Assembly: GCA_003248075.1 (NCBI GenBank)
Contig: QJYK01000129.1
Location: 1 to 64,000 of the forward strand
DNA: 64,000 nt
DNA from: Gemmatimonadota bacterium
Lineage (GTDB): Bacteria; Gemmatimonadota; Gemmatimonadetes; Longimicrobiales; Gaopeijiaceae
Direction: 5' to 3'
Positions 57,592 through 64,000 of the stretch are shown here, piece by piece; position 1 is the stretch's first letter; each line of letters begins with the position of its first letter. The position numbers were made by a program, and so were the translations under genes. The notes under the pieces are model-generated. The model was not told where the DNA came from, searched no databases, and saw only the letters and a list, made by a program, of their open reading frames with translations.

Positions 57592-57623
57592 GGGGGGCGC
57601 GCCTTCGGGCGCGCCCCCCTTTT
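57592..57623 (+). terminator. Intrinsic terminator, perfect 12-bp GC stem with TTCG tetraloop and T4 tract
   Basis: GGGGGGCGCGCC-TTCG-GGCGCGCCCCCC-TTTT about 40 bp after the stop at 57553. Confidence 0.85.
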
Positions 57624-57626
57624 GCG

Positions 57627-60230
57627 TCAGCGGCTGCTCCCCCGCGTGCTTCCCCCGCCACCGATCGGGTCGCCGGCCGGCATCTGCAACGTCGGACCGG
57701 GGACGGTGTTCTCGATGCGGGACTCCCACCGGCGGATGTCCGCCGCGACCAGCTTGGCGTGGGGCGTGGGCTGCGCGATCCCCTCGATGCGGTCGGCCAA
57801 CCGATCCAGCCGGTCCGACAGGATCGCGCGCACCTCCGCGGGATTCCCGGCCAGCGTCGCCTGGCGCATCATCTGGTCGACCACCACGCGCTGCACGATG
57901 TGCTGCACGCGCTGGTGGTACTCGTCACGCGGCACCGACGCGTCCCAGGTCGCCTGGATCAGTCGATCCGAGACCTCCTCGAGATCGGGATAGTCTCCCA
58001 TGCTTCCGAAGACGACGATCCGCGCCAGCCGCTGCGGGTGCAGGATCTCGCCCACCGAGAAGGATGCCGCGGCCTCGGCGGCGCCGAGCGGATCGAAGAT
58101 CAGCTCGGTGCGGCCGGGAAAGTCCTCGCCATCCTCGTAGCGGAAGGCCGGGGGTGGAATCATGCGCACGATGCGCTCGGGAAGCGCGAGGAAGTCGGGC
58201 GTGAGGGTCGACAGGATCGTCTCGAGCGCGTCGCGCTGCTCCTCGCCGGGGACGATCGTGAAGGGCGTCTGTCCGTCGCCCTTGAGTGCGTAACGGTAGT
58301 CCGCACCGCCCAGGCTCTCCGCCGCCGAGCGGAGCTGGAAGCGGTGGTGCATGTACAGCGGCAGGAGCACGAACTCCAGGTTGGAAAGCGGCTCGCCGGC
58401 CCGGATCGCGTCGAGTCCGAAGCTCGCCAGGCCGATCTCGCGCACGCGCAGCTCCACCTTGAGCTGATCCACGAGGTTGGCGCCGTTGTCCCATACGCCC
58501 GCGTACTGGTGGCCGGCCCCGATGAAGTTGTTGTTCGTGTGGCCCATGTAGATGAGGCCGTCCGCGACCCCCTGCTCGGCGATGTCGACCAGCGCCCGCG
58601 TCTCGTCCGTGCCGGCGGGGAACTGCCGGTACAGCCAGTTCACTGCCAGCTTGTCGTACGCGCCGATGCGCGCGAGGTACGCGTCGGACAGGTCGATGCG
58701 GCCGTCCGCGGTGACGCGGGCGAGCGGCGCCGGATAGTCCATCACGCTCTCACGGCCGTACGCGCTGGCCATGTAGTTGTGCGGAAAGCCCAGCGTGTGA
58801 CCCACCTCGTGGGCCGACAGCTGGCGCACCCGGGCCAACGCCATCTCCACGGCGTCCGAGTTGCCCGCGACCTGCGCGATGTACTCGAAGTCGGGTGCCC
58901 CCGCGAGGTCGCACGACTCGTAGTACCTGCTGCCTCCGACCGTGGGGGACGTGTTCCAGCCGTCGAACCAGCCGAGGCCGTCGTCCGAGGTGATGCCGCC
59001 GCTGAAGGGCGGGACCATGCCCTGCCCGTGCAGGTAGTCCTGGCGCAGGCGCAACGAGCCGAGGTTCACGACGCCACGGATGATCTCGCCGGTGCGCGGA
59101 TCCACCACCGTGTTGCCGTACGAGTACCCTCGCGTCCGGCGATGCGTCCAGTGGATGAGGTTGTAGCGGATGTCCTGCGGGTCGATGGTGTCCGGCAGCA
59201 CGCGCACCTGGAACCCGTTGATGAAGCCCGCGGCCTCGAAGGCCTGGTTCCACCAGCTCGCGCCCTCGACCAGCGCGCTCCGTATCGGCTCCGGCGTTCC
59301 GGGATCCACGTAGTAGACGATCGGCTCGACGGCCTCCGACCGCTCCGCGCCCGGATTGCGCATCTCCAGACGGTGACGGGCGACCCAGCGCACGTGCATG
59401 TCCTCGTCGATCGGGGTGGCGTAGTCCAGGATCGTCGGTCCGCCCACGCCCACGCGTGGGTCGGCCACGCGGGTGCGGTATCCGTCGTCGGGGAGCTTGA
59501 TGAACGAGTGATGCTCCCTGAGCGTGATGGCTTCTGGCGTCACGGCGACGCCGCGGACCAGGAAGCCGGGGTTGTCGCTGGTGAACGTCAGGATCGCTTC
59601 GACCTCGGTGTTCTCCGGGAACGACTTCGTGGCCTCCAGGTTGACCGCGGACCGGGAGCGGTCGAGCTGGAAGCGGCCCTGGTCGCCCCGCGCGATCTGG
59701 CCGACGACGTCGCGGGCGTCGCGGAGGAAGAACGTCGTCGCGTCGACCAGGACACGGTCTCCCGTCCTGGCCGCGATGTCGAAGCCCCAGAGCACCGAGG
59801 GCGCGAAGGCGTCACGGACGGCGTCGACCTCGGTCGGGTTGTCGCTGCGGGCACGGAAGCGGTAGTTCGGCTCCATGAGCAGGAGGCGTGGGCCGACGCG
59901 CCTCGCCTGGAGGAGATGGGTGTCTCCGAGCTGACCCCTGTCGATTCCGATGGGGTTGCTGCCCAGCCCGGAGGCCATGGAGATCTGGTAGAGGAACTCG
60001 ACCCCCACCGGGACCTCCCAGAACAACGTTCCCGCTGCATCGTCCCAGTAGAGATCGAAGAAGCCCTCGATCGCGGTCATGCCGCGCGTCTTGTCCTCGA
60101 TGCTCGGCGGGGGCGTCGGCTGTTGCTGGGCGAGGGCCGCCGAGGCCGGGGAAAGGAGCGTCCCGGCAAGCAGCGCAGCGAGCGTCGGGGCCCTGCGTGC
60201 GCGAGCGCGCCGCGGGAATGTCGTGGGCAT
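57627..60230 (-). CDS. Zinc-dependent metalloprotease (DUF5117/DUF5118-type), secreted
   Basis: QLSAHEVGHTLGFPHNYMAS HEXXH motif; signal peptide from internal ATG 60230. Confidence 0.88.
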   Translation of the reverse strand: MPTTFPRRARARRAPTLAALLAGTLLSPASAALAQQQPTPPPSIEDKTRGMTAIEGFFDLYWDDAAGTLFWEVPVGVEFLYQISMASGLGSNPIGIDRGQLGDTHLLQARRVGPRLLLMEPNYRFRARSDNPTEVDAVRDAFAPSVLWGFDIAARTGDRVLVDATTFFLRDARDVVGQIARGDQGRFQLDRSRSAVNLEATKSFPENTEVEAILTFTSDNPGFLVRGVAVTPEAITLREHHSFIKLPDDGYRTRVADPRVGVGGPTILDYATPIDEDMHVRWVARHRLEMRNPGAERSEAVEPIVYYVDPGTPEPIRSALVEGASWWNQAFEAAGFINGFQVRVLPDTIDPQDIRYNLIHWTHRRTRGYSYGNTVVDPRTGEIIRGVVNLGSLRLRQDYLHGQGMVPPFSGGITSDDGLGWFDGWNTSPTVGGSRYYESCDLAGAPDFEYIAQVAGNSDAVEMALARVRQLSAHEVGHTLGFPHNYMASAYGRESVMDYPAPLARVTADGRIDLSDAYLARIGAYDKLAVNWLYRQFPAGTDETRALVDIAEQGVADGLIYMGHTNNNFIGAGHQYAGVWDNGANLVDQLKVELRVREIGLASFGLDAIRAGEPLSNLEFVLLPLYMHHRFQLRSAAESLGGADYRYALKGDGQTPFTIVPGEEQRDALETILSTLTPDFLALPERIVRMIPPPAFRYEDGEDFPGRTELIFDPLGAAEAAASFSVGEILHPQRLARIVVFGSMGDYPDLEEVSDRLIQATWDASVPRDEYHQRVQHIVQRVVVDQMMRQATLAGNPAEVRAILSDRLDRLADRIEGIAQPTPHAKLVAADIRRWESRIENTVPGPTLQMPAGDPIGGGGSTRGSSR

Positions 60231-60410
60231 GGGTCCACCTCGTTGGGAGTCGTGGGGCGACCGGGCCTCCGGCCGCGCCGGGTCGAACCCGGCCATTCTG
60301 AGGGACGGACGCGCGCTTTTCAAACCGCCGGTGCCCCGCCCCTGCGGTGGCGTTGCCGGCGGAACGGCGCGGGCCGAGATTGCGGCCACGACCCTCACCA
60401 GGAGCGGAGA

Positions 60411-61265
60411 ATGTCCCCGACCCACCGCGCTGTCACCGTTCTCGCCGCGCTCTCGCTCTCGGCAGGTCCGCTCGCGGCGCAGGCGGTGTCCCCGGGCGCC
60501 GCCGGGGTCCGGACTCCGAATGTCGAGTTCGACATGATGACGTGGCCCGAGGTGAAGGCGGCCCTGGACGCCGGCAGGACGACCGCGCTCGTGTACAACG
60601 GCGGCACCGAGCAGCGGGGTCCGCAGAACGTGAACGGCGGACACACGCTGATGGCCCGGGAGATCGCGCGACGCGTCGCGGTGGAGCTCGGCGACGCGAT
60701 CGTGGCGCCGGTGCTCCCGTTCTCCCCGAACAACGCGAGCGCCGAGCTGCCGGGGACCATCGGGCTCACGAACGAGCTGTTCGCCGCGATCAACGAGCAG
60801 GTCGTCGAGCAGCTGATCATCACCGGGTTCAAGAACATCGTGCTCATGGGGGACCACGGCGGAGGGCAGCAGCAGCTCCGCGAGGTCGCCGAGAAGCTGG
60901 ACGCGAAGCACCGGGCCGAGGGGATCCGGGTCGTCTACTGCGACGACGTCTACCAGAAGGCCGGCGACGACTTCGACCAATGGATGGAGGAGAACGGCTA
61001 TCCGGCGAGCTCCCACGCCGGCATCCCCGACACCTCAGAGATGATGTACCTGGGTGGGGATCGGGGCTGGGTACGCCTGGACCTGGTGAAGAGCGCGGCT
61101 GGTGATCCGGTCCTGCCCCGCGGGCAGCGCCCGGACCCGAATGCCCCCCGCGTCAACAACGGAATCCGTGGCGACGCCCGCCGCTCTTCCGTCGAGCTGG
61201 GGAAGATGCTGATCGACATGAAGATCGAGTACGCCGTGCGCCAGATCCGGGAGCTGCTCGGATAG
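60411..61265 (+). CDS. Creatininase-family protein, secreted
   Basis: MMTWPEVKAALDAGRTTALVYNGGTEQRGPQNVNGGHTLMAREIARRVA; LPGTIGLTNELF; FKNIVLMGDHGGG. Confidence 0.88.
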   Translation: MSPTHRAVTVLAALSLSAGPLAAQAVSPGAAGVRTPNVEFDMMTWPEVKAALDAGRTTALVYNGGTEQRGPQNVNGGHTLMAREIARRVAVELGDAIVAPVLPFSPNNASAELPGTIGLTNELFAAINEQVVEQLIITGFKNIVLMGDHGGGQQQLREVAEKLDAKHRAEGIRVVYCDDVYQKAGDDFDQWMEENGYPASSHAGIPDTSEMMYLGGDRGWVRLDLVKSAAGDPVLPRGQRPDPNAPRVNNGIRGDARRSSVELGKMLIDMKIEYAVRQIRELLG

Positions 61266-61359
61266 CTCCCGGGGGAGGCGGGCCGCCGCCTTGTGCGGCG
61301 GATGGCGTGCACGATAGGCTCCACGTCCCGTTCCGGCGCCCGTGACCCCGGAGTGACCC

Positions 61360-62604
61360 GTGTCCAGGAAGAAGGTCGTTCTCGCATACAGCGGCGGGCT
61401 CGATACCGCCTGCATCCTGAAGTGGCTCCTGGAGAAGGGCCACGACGTCGTGGCGTACGTCGCGGACGTGGGCCAGCAGGAGGACTTCGAGGAGGTCGCG
61501 CAGCGCGCCCGGGCCACCGGCGCGAGCAAGGTCTGCGTGGAGGACCTCAAGAGGGAGTTCGTCACCGACTTCATCTTCCCGGCCATCGCCGGAAACGCCG
61601 TCTACGAGAACCGCTACCTGCTGGGAACGTCCCTCGCCCGACCGGTGATCGCGCGACGCCAGGTCGAGATCGCGCTGCGCGAGGATGCCCAGGCGGTCGC
61701 GCACGGAGCCACGGGCAAGGGGAACGACCAGGTTCGCTTCGAGCTGGCCTTCGCGGCGCTGGGGCCGCAGCTCGAGGTGATCGCGCCGTGGAAGAACCGT
61801 GAGTTCCTGAGCCGCTTCCAGGGCCGCAAGGATCTGCTGGCCTACGCCAAGGAGCACGGGATACCGGTCGAGGCCACCGCCGAGAAGCCGTATTCGAGCG
61901 ACGAGAACCTCATGCATCGCTCGTACGAGGCGGGGCTGCTCGAGGACCCGGGCGCGGTGCCCCCCAAGGACATGTTCAAGCTCACGCGAGCGGTCGAGGA
62001 TACCCCGGACGAACCGGCCGACCTGTCCATCCACTTCGAGGACGCGATGCCCGTACGGGTGGTGCACGCCTCGGCCGGCATGGACCTCACCGACCCCGTG
62101 GAGCTGTTCGAGTACCTGAACGACGTCGGCGGCATGCACGGCGTCGGCCGCATCGACATGGTCGAGAACCGGTTCGTGGGCATCAAGTCCCGCGGCGTGT
62201 ACGAGACCCCGGGCGGCACGGTGCTGCACGCCGCGCTCCGTGACCTGGAGGGGCTGGCCATGGACCGCGAGGTCCTCCGGCTGCGCGACATGCTGTCACC
62301 GCGCTTCGCCGAGATCATCTACAACGGCTTCTGGTTCTCACCGGAGATGGATTTCATCGAGGCCGCCTTCGAGCAGTCCGAGAAGCTCATCACCGGCGAG
62401 GTCCGCGTGCGTCTGTTCAAGGGTAACGTCGTCTCCATGGGACGGACCTCGACGAGCGCGCTGTACGATAAGGAGATGTCGTCCATGGACGTGGCGGGAG
62501 GCTACGACCAGGAGGACGCGCGCGGCTTCATCCGGATCAACGGCCTGCGCCTGCGCGCGCACAAGCTCATCCTCAGGAAGACCGGCGAAGACCCGATGGA
62601 GTGA
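61360..62604 (+). CDS. argG: Argininosuccinate synthase
   Basis: [55 protein letters not shown]. Confidence 0.95.
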   Translation: MSRKKVVLAYSGGLDTACILKWLLEKGHDVVAYVADVGQQEDFEEVAQRARATGASKVCVEDLKREFVTDFIFPAIAGNAVYENRYLLGTSLARPVIARRQVEIALREDAQAVAHGATGKGNDQVRFELAFAALGPQLEVIAPWKNREFLSRFQGRKDLLAYAKEHGIPVEATAEKPYSSDENLMHRSYEAGLLEDPGAVPPKDMFKLTRAVEDTPDEPADLSIHFEDAMPVRVVHASAGMDLTDPVELFEYLNDVGGMHGVGRIDMVENRFVGIKSRGVYETPGGTVLHAALRDLEGLAMDREVLRLRDMLSPRFAEIIYNGFWFSPEMDFIEAAFEQSEKLITGEVRVRLFKGNVVSMGRTSTSALYDKEMSSMDVAGGYDQEDARGFIRINGLRLRAHKLILRKTGEDPME

Positions 62605-62643
62605 CCCCGGCCGTCGACAGCACGGTCGCTTGCGGATCACCCG

Positions 62644-64000
62644 TCAGAGGATGACCCGTACCCCGCCCAGCTCGGCGAGCCGGTGCGGGAAACGGTCTCC
62701 GGGCGTGCCGATGAACATCAGGTTCTTCGGAACCCGGAGGCGTCGGGACAGGCTCTCGATGAGCGCGGGACCGAACGTCCCCTTCACGGCCAGGAAGTCG
62801 ATCCTCAGGCTCGGGTACAGATGGTCTATGATCGAGAGCTGTTCGGCCAGGCCCGCCGGGATGTCGCGCTCGCGCTCATACACGTGCACCACGCGCATGA
62901 GGTTGGTCTGCTCGTTGGTGAGCACGTAGAGCGCGGCGCGGTTGAGAACGGCGGGGTCGTCGCCCTTCGTGAAGTAGACGACGCCCATGCGGTTGATCTC
63001 CTCCAGCCGGCTGACGACCAGCGAACGGATGTGTTCGTTGGCCGCGCGCACGCGCTCGACGATCCGCCCCGAGACGACCAGCACGATGCGCAGGATCTCC
63101 CTGCGCAGGAACATGATCGCGACGGCCGTCCCCGCGACCAGGAAGTAGCTCGAGAAGACCTCCACGTTGCGCGGGTCGAGCAGGACGTTCCCCACGAGTC
63201 CGGCGAGCACGGCCAGGAGCGCGAGGATCACGCCGGGCCAGCTGGCGCGCTCGGTCCTGGGGAGGCGTGCGCGCCGCTGCTTGAGGAGCATGTTCCCGAT
63301 GGCGAACAGCGCCATCACGCTGAGGAACGAGAGCGTGTAGACGCCGGCGAGCGTGGAGATGTCGCCCCGGGTCACGAGCAGGATCGAGGTGGACAGCGCG
63401 AAGAAGCCCAGGATGATCCAGTGGTTGGTCCGGCGCCACCGATTCTCGCGAAGCAGGATCTGCGGCAGGCAGCGATCCAGGCTCATGCGGCGCACCAGCC
63501 CGGTCACGCCGACGAAGCTCGTCAGCACGGCGCCGGACAGGACCAGGACGGCGTCGAGGCTCACCCACCACCCCATCCAGGGGGCGATGGCGTGCGAGCC
63601 CATCTGGGCCAGCAGGTCCGGCGGAACGGTGCGGATCTCCTCGAGGGGAAGGAGGCCCAGCGAGAGCAGGCTGATGAGCGGATTGAACACGAAGATGGCG
63701 ATCCACATGTTCCGCAGCGTCTTCGGGAAGACCCCGACCTCCTGCTCCTCGATGAAGTTGGCCGAGCTCTCGAAGCCGCTGATGCCCAGCATCCCCGCAG
63801 CGAAGCCGAAGAAGAGCGCCGTCCCGAGACCCTCGGGATCGGGCATGCTCCAGTTGGTGAGAAGCAAGGACGGATCGCGGACCACGTGCACGCTGGAGAC
63901 CGCCGCGAGCACGGTGAGCGTCGCCATGTGCACCACGAAGATGGCCAGGGCGACCATCGCGGACTCGTTGACCCCCAGGATGTTGAGCAGGGCGAACGCG
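62644..64000 (-). CDS. APC-superfamily amino acid permease; 5' end probably beyond window edge
   Basis: Multi-TM; FGFAAGMLGISGFESSANFIEEQ; ORF listed to 63957 with no clear N-terminus. Confidence 0.8.
   Translation of the reverse strand, partial: AFALLNILGVNESAMVALAIFVVHMATLTVLAAVSSVHVVRDPSLLLTNWSMPDPEGLGTALFFGFAAGMLGISGFESSANFIEEQEVGVFPKTLRNMWIAIFVFNPLISLLSLGLLPLEEIRTVPPDLLAQMGSHAIAPWMGWWVSLDAVLVLSGAVLTSFVGVTGLVRRMSLDRCLPQILLRENRWRRTNHWIILGFFALSTSILLVTRGDISTLAGVYTLSFLSVMALFAIGNMLLKQRRARLPRTERASWPGVILALLAVLAGLVGNVLLDPRNVEVFSSYFLVAGTAVAIMFLRREILRIVLVVSGRIVERVRAANEHIRSLVVSRLEEINRMGVVYFTKGDDPAVLNRAALYVLTNEQTNLMRVVHVYERERDIPAGLAEQLSIIDHLYPSLRIDFLAVKGTFGPALIESLSRRLRVPKNLMFIGTPGDRFPHRLAELGGVRVIL

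Noticed and set aside
57759-60230. 5' two-thirds of the 1168-aa plus-strand ORF 57759..61265
   Set aside because: Antisense to the metalloprotease; only the in-frame ATG at 60411 onward (creatininase) is supported
1-64000. CRISPR array, rRNA or prophage
   Set aside because: No regularly spaced direct repeats, no rRNA-like conserved segments and no phage structural genes were seen by eye

Overview
64 kb of high-GC bacterial DNA. Codon usage, Hanks kinase/TolB fusions, sortilin/BNR proteins and DUF5107/DUF6067 proteins suggest Gemmatimonadota or a relative (inference only). About 45 CDS are supportable. Both flanks are mostly housekeeping or secreted-hydrolase genes: ChbG/HpnK deacetylase, Ser/Thr kinase, NfeD/flotillin pair, DapB-like, ArsR-SRPBCC pair, D-aminoacylase, M19 dipeptidase, CopB-type ATPase, CydAB, CcdC, Zn-metalloprotease, creatininase, ArgG and an APC permease cut by the window edge. 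The centre (about 16.2-38.9 kb) is the most interesting part. It is a dense c-type cytochrome locus that looks like an extracellular or outer-membrane electron-transfer system. It encodes a 12-heme protein with one CX3CH site, a 6-heme lipoprotein, a 4-heme secreted protein, a diheme c4-like protein, a Sel1-cytochrome fusion, a heme-porin protein, a cupredoxin, two NHL propellers and a large outer-membrane barrel. It also has a CcmC-like protein lacking the expected heme-handling residues, a CcmD-like peptide, a histidine kinase/NtrC-type regulator pair and an STT3/AglB-type oligosaccharyltransferase. The oligosaccharyltransferase appears translationally coupled to the porin-cytochrome through a CTGA overlap that implies a CTG start. 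The locus holds two related cassettes (A, about 16.2-20.6 kb; B, about 34.2-38.9 kb). In cassette B the 6-heme gene is a pseudogene with an internal deletion, and an internally deleted IS481-like element sits immediately after the barrel gene. No rRNA, tRNA or CRISPR array was recognised.
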